30,195 bases of DNA from Oscillospiraceae bacterium (GTDB lineage: Bacteria > Bacillota_A > Clostridia > Oscillospirales > Oscillospiraceae): assembly GCA_017459865.1 (NCBI GenBank), contig JAFUCD010000026.1, forward strand, positions 1 to 30,195, in the 5' to 3' direction. This document shows, one piece after another, positions 22,114-28,420 of this stretch (position 1 is the stretch's first letter; each line of letters starts with the position of its first letter). Position numbers and translations under genes: made by a program. Below the pieces are notes generated by a model, which saw only the letters and a program-made list of their open reading frames with translations, was not told the DNA's origin and did not search any database.

Positions 22114-22380
22114 ATGTGCGATCACGGTACCGCGCCCGCGGGCGGCGGCGGGATGTATGATTCTGACAGCTTGCGATGGCGTGTCGTCCGCCCGATCATG
22201 GACAAGCGGAAATGCACCGAATGCGGCGTGTGCAGGGAGCATTGTCCCATGGGCGTCATCTATGTTGACGGAAAGACGATGCGGATCAACTATAACAAAT
22301 GTATCGGCTGCGGTATCTGTGCAGTCAACTGCCCGATCCACGTGATCACGATGAAGCCGAAATCCGGCGCGCACAGTTGA
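22114..22380 (+). CDS. Orphan 2x[4Fe-4S] ferredoxin, paralogue of 2-oxoacid oxidoreductase delta subunit
   Basis: An 88-residue protein with two CxxCxxCxxxCP motifs (KCTECGVCREHCP and KCIGCGICAVNCP), each binding one [4Fe-4S] cluster. It also shares the non-cluster N-terminus of the korD product at 24010: a GMY..D..WR(I/V)VRP(I/V)MDK stretch, then VDGK. It is therefore a delta-subunit paralogue rather than a generic ferredoxin. GGGGAG precedes ATG 22114, 16 nt after the channel gene stop. No alpha, beta or gamma partner is adjacent; the nearest lie beyond iclR. It may pair with an oxidoreductase elsewhere or exchange with KorD. Confidence 0.9.
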   Translation: MCDHGTAPAGGGGMYDSDSLRWRVVRPIMDKRKCTECGVCREHCPMGVIYVDGKTMRINYNKCIGCGICAVNCPIHVITMKPKSGAHS

Positions 22381-22450
22381 TCGCCGCATGGTAATCACGG
22401 TGAGAATTGCATAACACACTTTGTAGCCGCGCGAGGCGGCGGATAAAGAA

Positions 22451-22480
22451 GCAACGGACGGATGATATCCGCCCGTTGTT
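22451..22480. terminator. Terminator hairpin between the ferredoxin and iclR
   Basis: AACGGACGGAT (22453-22463) pairs with ATCCGCCCGTT (22467-22477) with one a/c mismatch and a GAT loop. It sits between two converging genes and shares the CGGAT/ATCCGCCCG core with the hairpin at 13162-13180. Confidence 0.6.
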
Positions 22481-22483
22481 ACT

Positions 22484-23260
22484 TTATACCACGGTTTTTG
22501 AGATCTCCTTCACCGCCTGCGCGATGCGCTCCAGATGCTGCTCGCGGCGCTGGGTCATGCGCGTCGTGGGGCCCGAGATGCTGATGGCGGCGTAGGCGCG
22601 TCCCGTCGCGTCGAGCAGCGGCATGCCGTAGCACGTCAGCCCGACCTCCGCCTCCTCGTCGTCGGAGGCGTAGCCCTGCCTGCGCACCTCGTCGAGACGG
22701 CGCAGGAGCGTCCGCGCGTCCGGGATCGACCCCGGGGCGATGCGCGGGAAGGTCACGCGGCGCAGATACTGGTTCAGCGTCTGCTCCGACTGGTGCGCGA
22801 GGATCGCCTTGCCGGTCGCGGTGCAGTGCGCAAGCTGCGTGTAGCCGATGGCGGTGTCCATCTTCAAAGCGCTCGTGCCGAGGGCGCGGTCGATGAACAC
22901 AACGTGCAGTCCGTCGCTCATGATGGCGATGTGGCTCGTCTCTCCGCTCTCGGCAGCGAGCTCCACCAGATACGGGTGCACCAGACTCACCAGCTCCATG
23001 CGGTTATACGCCAGCATGCCGAGACTGAACAGGTTCAGCCCCAGCCGGTATTTCCCGGAGGCGGTCTTCGTGACATAGCCCCGCCGCTCCAGCGTGACCA
23101 TGAAGCGGAACGCCGTCGAGCGGCTCACGCCGATCAGCTTGCCGACCTCCGTCGCGCCCAGCTCTTCGTGCTCAAAGAACAGATTCAGGATAGAGAGCGC
23201 GCTGTCGACCGAGCTCAAAATGTACCGCTCGTCCGGCGCCTGGATCGCGTCATTGTTCAT
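22484..23260 (-). CDS. IclR-family transcriptional regulator
   Basis: A 258-residue regulator. The N-terminal winged helix-turn-helix is at about 10-75 (SSVDSALSILNLFF, GATEVGKLIGVSRSTAFRFM, LERRGYVTK), followed by the IclR effector domain with HIAIMSDGLHVVFIDR, HCTATGKAILA and a C-terminal AAISISGP. Family members bind small carboxylates or aromatics and often control adjacent catabolic operons as repressor or activator. ATG 23260 is chosen for GGAGGG 7 nt upstream; a GTG at 23275 would add five residues and overlap that site. It is divergent from the 2-oxoacid oxidoreductase/nitrilase operon, with 201 bp between start codons containing several dyads, so it is the likely regulator of that operon. 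Confidence 0.93.
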   Translation of the reverse strand: MNNDAIQAPDERYILSSVDSALSILNLFFEHEELGATEVGKLIGVSRSTAFRFMVTLERRGYVTKTASGKYRLGLNLFSLGMLAYNRMELVSLVHPYLVELAAESGETSHIAIMSDGLHVVFIDRALGTSALKMDTAIGYTQLAHCTATGKAILAHQSEQTLNQYLRRVTFPRIAPGSIPDARTLLRRLDEVRRQGYASDDEEAEVGLTCYGMPLLDATGRAYAAISISGPTTRMTQRREQHLERIAQAVKEISKTVV

Positions 23261-23294
23261 TTTGCATCCCTCCACGCGGATATTGTTTTATTGC

Positions 23295-23323
23295 ATTATA
23301 CCGGGCTGAAACAATTGTGTCAA
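23295..23323 (-). promoter_or_regulatory. Promoter of iclR
   Basis: Minus strand: TTGACA (23323-23318), 17-bp spacer, TATAAT (23300-23295), both perfect hexamers. An imperfect palindrome at 23307-23322 lies inside it, suggesting autoregulation. Confidence 0.82.
23307..23322. promoter_or_regulatory. Candidate IclR operator O1
   Basis: TGAAACAATTGTGTCA is a 16-bp palindrome with one mismatched pair. It covers the spacer and -35 of the iclR promoter. Its half-site resembles the TGAAAC of KdgR, a characterised IclR-family regulator. Confidence 0.45.
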
Positions 23324-23333
23324 CATACGAAAC

Positions 23334-23351
23334 GCAGGTTGTGAAACCTGC
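23334..23351. promoter_or_regulatory. Candidate operator O2
   Basis: GCAGGTTGTGAAACCTGC is a perfect 7-bp inverted repeat with a 4-nt centre. It lies between the two divergent promoters, about 19 bp upstream of the operon -35. Confidence 0.45.
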
Positions 23352-23369
23352 TATTTTTCTTGCAGTATA

Positions 23370-23397
23370 TTGACAATTTACCATCATATTGTATAAT
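23370..23397 (+). promoter_or_regulatory. Promoter of the korCDAB-nitrilase-CoA transferase operon
   Basis: TTGACA (23370-23375), 16-bp spacer, TATAAT (23392-23397), with a predicted start near 23404 and a leader of about 58 nt. Confidence 0.85.
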
Positions 23398-23421
23398 TTG
23401 TAGCAAGAGGTTTTATATATC

Positions 23422-23435
23422 GAAACAGCAGTTTC
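23422..23435. promoter_or_regulatory. Candidate operator O3 in the leader
   Basis: GAAACAGCAGTTTC is a perfect 5-bp inverted repeat with a 4-nt centre, about 20 nt downstream of the predicted start. A regulator bound here would block elongation or initiation. Another GAAAC follows at 23444. Confidence 0.45.
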
Positions 23436-23461
23436 AGTATAAAGAAACGTGGAGGTATCGT

Positions 23462-24013
23462 ATGAAAGAAATTCGTCTGCATGGCCGCGGCGGGCAGGGC
23501 GTCGTCAAGGCGTCGCACATCGTGGTCAAGGCCGCCGTCAAGGCGGGCACACACGGCCAGTTCATCCCCTTCTTCGGCGTCGAGCGCAAGGGCTCGCCGG
23601 TGTTCGGCTTCCTGCGGCTGTCGAAGGAGCCCATCCGCCGCAAGACCCAGGTCTATGAGCCGGACATCCTGCTCATCTTCGACGACACGCTCGTGAAGCT
23701 CCCGGCGACCTACGCGGGGCTCAAGGAAGGCGGCACCGTGATCATCAACTCCACCAAATCCGCTGAGGCGCTCGGCATTCCCGCACAGGCGGGCGAGATC
23801 GCGATCGTGGACGCGACAGGCATTTCCGAGCAGCTCTTCGGGCGCAACATGCCGAACACCTCGATGCTCGGCGCGCTGGCAAAGGTGACGGATCTGGTCG
23901 CAAAGGACGCGCTCTTCGACGAGATCGCCGCCGCGTTCGGCGAGGCGAACCGCACCGCCGCCCAGACCGCTTTCGATTCGGTCGTCATTACGAAAAAGGA
24001 GGCGCAGGCATGA
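23462..24013 (+). CDS. 2-oxoacid:ferredoxin oxidoreductase, gamma subunit
   Basis: A 183-residue gamma subunit of the pyruvate/2-oxoisovalerate ferredoxin oxidoreductase family, which oxidatively decarboxylates a 2-oxoacid with CoA to acyl-CoA, CO2 and reduced ferredoxin. The N-terminal HGRGGQGVVKASHIVVKA is the family signature for this CoA-contacting domain; FFGVERKGSPVFGFLRL and NMPNTSMLGAL also fit. ATG 23462 has GGAGG 6 nt upstream. It is the first gene of the operon and overlaps the delta gene by ATGA. Alpha and beta look closer to pyruvate or phenylglyoxylate types than to 2-oxoglutarate types, but the substrate is not determined. Confidence 0.92.
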   Translation: MKEIRLHGRGGQGVVKASHIVVKAAVKAGTHGQFIPFFGVERKGSPVFGFLRLSKEPIRRKTQVYEPDILLIFDDTLVKLPATYAGLKEGGTVIINSTKSAEALGIPAQAGEIAIVDATGISEQLFGRNMPNTSMLGALAKVTDLVAKDALFDEIAAAFGEANRTAAQTAFDSVVITKKEAQA

Positions 24014-24267
24014 ACGAGAGATTTGTGACTCCGCTCGGCAACGACGGGATGTATGTTCTGGACACCGCCGCATGGCGCATTGTCCGTCCTGTGATGGACA
24101 AGGAAAAATGTATCAACTGCGGCATCTGCATGGGCTACTGCCCGGTAAACTCCATTTATGCCGACGGCAAGGAGATCCTGATCTCCTACGACTACTGCAA
24201 GGGCTGCGGTATCTGCGCCGCGGAGTGTCCCAAGCAGGCCATCAACATGGAACAGGAGGTCAAGTGA
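24010..24267 (+). CDS. 2-oxoacid:ferredoxin oxidoreductase, delta (2x[4Fe-4S]) subunit
   Basis: An 85-residue subunit with KCINCGICMGYCP and YCKGCGICAAECP, which together bind two [4Fe-4S] clusters that pass electrons from the catalytic core to ferredoxin. The preceding WRIVRPVMDKE segment is typical for the delta subunit docking region. It overlaps the gamma gene by 4 nt and ends 1 nt before alpha. A close paralogue is encoded at 22114-22380. Confidence 0.93.
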   Translation: MNERFVTPLGNDGMYVLDTAAWRIVRPVMDKEKCINCGICMGYCPVNSIYADGKEILISYDYCKGCGICAAECPKQAINMEQEVK

Positions 24268-24268
24268 A

Positions 24269-25444
24269 ATGGGCAAAACAGTTGCAATGACCGGCAATAC
24301 CGCCGCTTACACGGGCGCTGCGCTCTGCCGCCCCGATCTGATCGCCGCCTATCCCATCACGCCGCAGTCCTCCGTCGTGGGGGGCCTGGCCGGGATGGTG
24401 TATAACGGCAAGCTCGATTCCAACTTCGTGCAGGTCGAGTCCGAGCACTCCGCCATGAGCGTGGTGCAGGGCGCTGCCGCCGCGGGCGGACGCGTGTTCA
24501 CCGCGACGAGCGCGCAGGGACTCGCGCTGATGTATGAGCCCTACTTCCGCATGTCCACGCTGCGCATCCCGATGGTGATGGCGCTCGCGACGCGCGAGAT
24601 GACCAGCCCCGAGACGATCTGGAGCGGCCAGCAGGACGCGATGAGCGTGCGCGAGGCGGGCTGGATCCAGATGTTCTGCGAATCGAACCAGGAGATCCTC
24701 GACATGATGCTGCAGGCCTATATGATCGCGGAGGATCCGCGCGTACAGCTGCCGGTGAACGTCTGCTACGACGGCTTTTACAGCTCCCACCTCATCGAAG
24801 GTCTGGACGTGCCGACGCAGGAGGAAGCCGACGCGTTCCTGCCCGCTTACGCAGGCAAGACCTATCTCGATCCCGGCCAGCCCGCGGCGCTCGACCCGCT
24901 CACGCCGGGCGAGCTGATGATGCACTACCGCAAGAGCCACCTCGACGCGATGGCGGCAGCCCTCGACGTCATTGAAGAGGTCGACAAAAAATTCGCCGCG
25001 CAGTTCGGACGCAGCTACGGCGGCGCGATCGAAGAATACCGCACGGACGACGCCGAGGTCGTGCTCGTCACGATCGGCGGCATGTCCGGCACCGGCAAGG
25101 ACGCCGTGGACGCCGCGCGCGAGAAGGGCGTGAAGGCGGGGCTCATCAAGCTGCGCTTCGTCCGCCCGTTCCCCGCCAAGCGTATCGCCGCCGCCCTCAA
25201 GGGCAAGAAGGCTTTCGCGGTCGTCGACCGCAGCGTCTCCTTCGGCTGGAGCCGCGGCCCCATGTACATGGAAGCCAAGTCCGCCGTCGCGGACGCCGAC
25301 GAGAAATACGCCAGCTTCTCCGCCATCGGCGGCCTCGGCGGCGCGGATCTCTCCTACGGCCACATGCTGCAGGTGATCGACAAGCTCGAAGCGATCAAAA
25401 ACGAGCCGGGTGAAGCGGAAACGCTCTGGCTCATGAATGACTGA
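24269..25444 (+). CDS. 2-oxoacid:ferredoxin oxidoreductase, alpha subunit
   Basis: A 391-residue alpha subunit. The N-terminal pyrimidine-binding domain has AAYPITPQSSVVGG, QVESEHSAMSVVQGAAAAGGR with the thiamine-activating Glu, and SAQGLALMYE. An SGQQDAMSVREAGW segment occurs where pyruvate oxidoreductases have a related D..D.GW motif. The C-terminal domain II (from about 265) has VTIGGMSGTGKDAVD and LIKLRFVRPFP. AGGAGG lies 10 nt before the ATG. It forms the catalytic core with the beta subunit encoded next. The substrate pocket cannot be read reliably here. Confidence 0.93.
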   Translation: MGKTVAMTGNTAAYTGAALCRPDLIAAYPITPQSSVVGGLAGMVYNGKLDSNFVQVESEHSAMSVVQGAAAAGGRVFTATSAQGLALMYEPYFRMSTLRIPMVMALATREMTSPETIWSGQQDAMSVREAGWIQMFCESNQEILDMMLQAYMIAEDPRVQLPVNVCYDGFYSSHLIEGLDVPTQEEADAFLPAYAGKTYLDPGQPAALDPLTPGELMMHYRKSHLDAMAAALDVIEEVDKKFAAQFGRSYGGAIEEYRTDDAEVVLVTIGGMSGTGKDAVDAAREKGVKAGLIKLRFVRPFPAKRIAAALKGKKAFAVVDRSVSFGWSRGPMYMEAKSAVADADEKYASFSAIGGLGGADLSYGHMLQVIDKLEAIKNEPGEAETLWLMND

Positions 25445-25457
25445 GGAGGTACGGATC

Positions 25458-26360
25458 ATGTCTTACATCGATGTTTTGAAAGAGACCCAGAATGTCATGA
25501 CGCCCGGCTCCTCCGCGTGTCAGGGCTGCGGCGGCGAGCTGATCCTCCGCCGTGTGATGCAGATCGCGGGCAATAACAGCGTGTTCGCCGTGCCTCCCGG
25601 CTGCATGGCAGGCGCGGGCGTGGACGGCTGGAACTTCATGAACGGCTGCACCGCTCCCATCCACATCACGCTGCTCGACAACACCGCGTCCTTCATGTCC
25701 GGCGTGAGCGAGATGTATCAGCGCAAGGGACGCCCCGACGTGAACATCGTCGCCATCGCGGGCGACGGCGCGACCGCCGACTGCGGCTTCCAGAGCCTTT
25801 CGGGCGCTGCCGAGCGCGGCACGAAGATGCTCTATGTCTGTTATGACAACGAGGGCTACATGAACACAGGCTACCAGCGGTCCTCGACCACGTCCCTCGG
25901 CTCCAGCACCTCCACCACCCCGGCTGGCGCTGCGATCAACGGCAAGGAACAGCAGCAGAAATATCTGCCGCTCATCATGGCGATGCACAATGTGGAATAC
26001 TGCGCCACGGCGAGCCCCTCCAACATGGCGGACCTCGTGGCTAAGATCCAGAAGGGTCTGGAGGCCAGCAAGCGCGGCTTTGCCTATCTGCATGTGTTCT
26101 CCCCCTGCCCGACGGGCTGGAAGTTTGCCCCCGACCAGAGCATCGAGGTGGCAAAGAAAGCCGTCGCCGCGAATCTCTGCCCCGTTTGGGAATGCGACAA
26201 GGGCGTGTTCAAGCTCACGCCCAACCGCAAGCCCATCACGATCGCCGAGTTCGTAAAGGGCATCGGCAAGTTCAAGAAGCTCACCGAGACCGAGATCGCC
26301 TCGATCCAGTCTCTGGTCGACGCGCGCTGGGCGCTGCTGAACAAGCTCGCCGCAGAGTAA
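25458..26360 (+). CDS. 2-oxoacid:ferredoxin oxidoreductase, beta (TPP-binding) subunit
   Basis: A 300-residue beta subunit. The N-terminal ACQGCGGEL (Cys21, Cys24) and PPGCM (Cys49), with a later CPTGW, supply the ligands of the proximal [4Fe-4S] cluster as in PorB. The thiamine-diphosphate/Mg motif is AGDGATADCGFQSLSGAAERG followed about 25 residues on by YDNEGYMNTGYQRS. PorB-like organisation with CPTGW argues for a pyruvate, oxobutyrate or aryl-glyoxylate type rather than KorB. ATG 25458 is used because GAGGAGG lies 8 nt upstream; a start at 25437 would overlap alpha. The nitrilase gene follows after 37 nt. Confidence 0.93.
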   Translation: MSYIDVLKETQNVMTPGSSACQGCGGELILRRVMQIAGNNSVFAVPPGCMAGAGVDGWNFMNGCTAPIHITLLDNTASFMSGVSEMYQRKGRPDVNIVAIAGDGATADCGFQSLSGAAERGTKMLYVCYDNEGYMNTGYQRSSTTSLGSSTSTTPAGAAINGKEQQQKYLPLIMAMHNVEYCATASPSNMADLVAKIQKGLEASKRGFAYLHVFSPCPTGWKFAPDQSIEVAKKAVAANLCPVWECDKGVFKLTPNRKPITIAEFVKGIGKFKKLTETEIASIQSLVDARWALLNKLAAE

Positions 26361-26397
26361 AAGAGAGCCCCCTTTGATCGAAACAGGAGGAATCAAA

Positions 26398-27396
26398 ATG
26401 AAAAGCTACCCGAAGTACAAGGCTGCCGCCGTGCAGGCAGCGCCCGTGTTCCTCGACGCCGAGGCGACCGCCGACAAGGCCGTGAAGCTCATCGAAGAGG
26501 CGGCGGCAAACGGCGCGAAGCTCATCGGCTTCCCCGAGGGCTTCATTCCCGGCTATCCCTGGTGGATCTGGCTGACGGATCCCGTTTCCGGCTCGCTGCT
26601 GCAGCAGAAGCTGTTTGAAAACGCGGTCGAGATCCCCGGCCCCATCGTAAAGAAGCTCAGCGCCGCGGCACGCGAGAACCGCATCTATGTCTGCATCTCC
26701 GTTTCTGAAAAGGAAGGCGGCTCGCTGTATCTCACGCAGCTCTGGTTCAACCCCGCGGGCGATCTCATCGGCAAGCACCGCAAGATGAAGCCCTCCGGCG
26801 GCGAGCGTCTGATCTGGGGCGACGGCGAGGCGAGCATGATGCCCGTTTTCGACACCGAGCTCGGCAGACTCGGCGGCCTGCAGTGCTGGGAGCACTGGAT
26901 CCCGCTGAACATCCAGGCGATGTGCTCGCAGAACGAGCAGGTCCATGTCGCGTCCTGGCCGTGCTTCGTGCCGGGCGATGAGGCGCTCACCTCCGAGCCG
27001 CCCAACGAGGTCGCCTCGCAGTTCTATGCCCTTGCGACACAGAGCTATGTGCTGCAGTCGACGCTCATCCACACCGACGACATCGACGAGAAGATGGGCC
27101 ACCTGCCCCCGTACTCCGCCTTTGTGCAGTTCGGCGGCGGCAACGCGGCGATCTTCGCGCCGAACGGCAAGCGGCTGACGGAGAAGATGCCGCGCGATTT
27201 TGAGGGTCTGGTCTATGCCGACATCGATCTGGAGAAGATCGTGGACTGCAAGTATCAGATCGATCCCGCCGGACACTACTCCAACAAGACGCTCACCATG
27301 ACCGTCGACCGCACGCCGCGCAGCGTCGCGCAGTTCATCGGCCCGGACGCCACCGCGCCGGTGAAATATGACGCGCTGCAGGACTGCGAAGAATAA
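26398..27396 (+). CDS. Nitrilase (true nitrilase branch)
   Basis: A 332-residue enzyme expected to hydrolyse R-CN to the carboxylic acid plus ammonia. All three catalytic motifs of true nitrilases are present: FPEGFIPGYPWW (Glu47), KHRKMKPSGGERLIWGDG (Lys131) and GGLQCWEHWIPL (Cys163). The FPE.FIPGYP and CWEH..PL signatures separate it from amidases and N-carbamoylases. A helical-oligomer C-terminus seems short (family 340-370 residues). ACAGGAGG lies 7 nt before ATG 26398. Being inside an oxidoreductase operon is unusual. Aliphatic, arylacetonitrile or beta-cyanoalanine substrates cannot be told apart here. Confidence 0.9.
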   Translation: MKSYPKYKAAAVQAAPVFLDAEATADKAVKLIEEAAANGAKLIGFPEGFIPGYPWWIWLTDPVSGSLLQQKLFENAVEIPGPIVKKLSAAARENRIYVCISVSEKEGGSLYLTQLWFNPAGDLIGKHRKMKPSGGERLIWGDGEASMMPVFDTELGRLGGLQCWEHWIPLNIQAMCSQNEQVHVASWPCFVPGDEALTSEPPNEVASQFYALATQSYVLQSTLIHTDDIDEKMGHLPPYSAFVQFGGGNAAIFAPNGKRLTEKMPRDFEGLVYADIDLEKIVDCKYQIDPAGHYSNKTLTMTVDRTPRSVAQFIGPDATAPVKYDALQDCEE

Positions 27397-27411
27397 GGAA
27401 ATACCCATTCG

Positions 27412-27454
27412 CTCCCCGGCCATGCCTGCTACCCATGTCCGGGGAGTTGCTTTT
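27412..27454 (+). terminator. Hairpin between the nitrilase and the second hydrolase
   Basis: CTCCCCGG (27412-27419) pairs with CCGGGGAG (27439-27446), with an inner CATG/CATG helix, followed by TTGCTTTTG. A leaky intra-operon terminator or processing stem that could lower expression of the last two genes. Confidence 0.5.
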
Positions 27455-27475
27455 GTGAAGAAAGAGGGCTATAGT

Positions 27476-28420
27476 ATGCATGATATCTTAAATCTCGCGG
27501 TCGTGAACTTCGCTCCGGTCTGGGGCGACAAGGCCGCCAACCGCAAGCGCATCTGCGAGACCATCGAGGCCGCCGGACGGCAGGGCGTGCAGATGATCGT
27601 CTTCCCGGAGACGGCGCTCACGGGTTACGACATCGAGCCCGAGGACGTGCCGCGCGAGGATCGTATGCAGCGCCGTCTCGCCGAGACCGTGCCCGGTCCG
27701 ACGACCGACGCCGTCTGCGCGCTGACGAAAAAATACGACATGTACGCCGTGTTCGGCATGGCCGAGCGCGACCCGGACGACCCTGACAAGGTCTACAACG
27801 CCGCCGCGGTCTGCGGGCCGGAGGGCGTGATCGGCGTCTGCCGGAAGATCCATCTGCCCTTCGCGGAGGGCCTTTGGGCGGACCCGGGCGAGAAGCCCTT
27901 CCTGTTCGATACGCCGTGGGGTCCCGTGGGCGTCGGCATCTGCTATGATTTTTACTGCTATCCCGAGATCACGCGCTATGCCCGCGCGATGGGCGCAAGA
28001 CTTTTCATCAACTGCACCGCGATCTGCACACTGGAGTCCCCCGGCGCGGGCGGCTATCTCGGCAACCTCTGCCTGCGCTACAACGTCGTGAACAACAATA
28101 TGTTCATCGCCACGTCCAACCTCTGCGGGCGCGACGTGACGAGCTGGTTCATGGGTGGGAGCAGCATCATCGGCCCCTCGACCACCATGACGCACGAGCA
28201 TTACTACGCGGGCGAACCCTTCCTCGCCGAGGGCGCGGACGAAAGCGGCGTCCGGTCGGCGGTCATCGATCTCTCCGGCACGCGTCACAGCTTTCTCGAC
28301 TGCGTATGGGCAGGCGGCATCGGCAAGGGCGACTGGAAGCCCGACAAATACATCGAATGGTACCGCGAGGCGCAGGAGCGCAACTTCTGGGGCTCGCAAG
28401 AAGGAGCGAATGAAGCATGA
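27476..28420 (+). CDS. Nitrilase-superfamily carbon-nitrogen hydrolase
   Basis: A 314-residue Glu-Lys-Cys hydrolase: VFPETALTGYD (Glu45), VCRKIHLPF (Lys124) and VGICYDFYCYPE (Cys156). The motif wording differs from the neighbouring nitrilase and fits amide-cleaving branches (amidase, omega-amidase, N-carbamoyl hydrolase). The likely reaction is therefore hydrolysis of an amide or carbamoyl C-N bond, releasing ammonia. ATG 27476 is chosen for AGAGGG upstream and because conserved sequence starts at LNLAVVNFAP; the open frame extends further upstream through the hairpin. It overlaps the CoA-transferase gene by ATGA. It is unlikely to be a duplicate of the nitrilase. Confidence 0.87.
   Translation: MHDILNLAVVNFAPVWGDKAANRKRICETIEAAGRQGVQMIVFPETALTGYDIEPEDVPREDRMQRRLAETVPGPTTDAVCALTKKYDMYAVFGMAERDPDDPDKVYNAAAVCGPEGVIGVCRKIHLPFAEGLWADPGEKPFLFDTPWGPVGVGICYDFYCYPEITRYARAMGARLFINCTAICTLESPGAGGYLGNLCLRYNVVNNNMFIATSNLCGRDVTSWFMGGSSIIGPSTTMTHEHYYAGEPFLAEGADESGVRSAVIDLSGTRHSFLDCVWAGGIGKGDWKPDKYIEWYREAQERNFWGSQEGANEA

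Noticed and set aside
24010..24267. Independent ferredoxin rather than an oxidoreductase subunit
   Set aside because: Overlap with the gamma gene, a 1-nt gap to alpha and the delta-type N-terminus make it a subunit.
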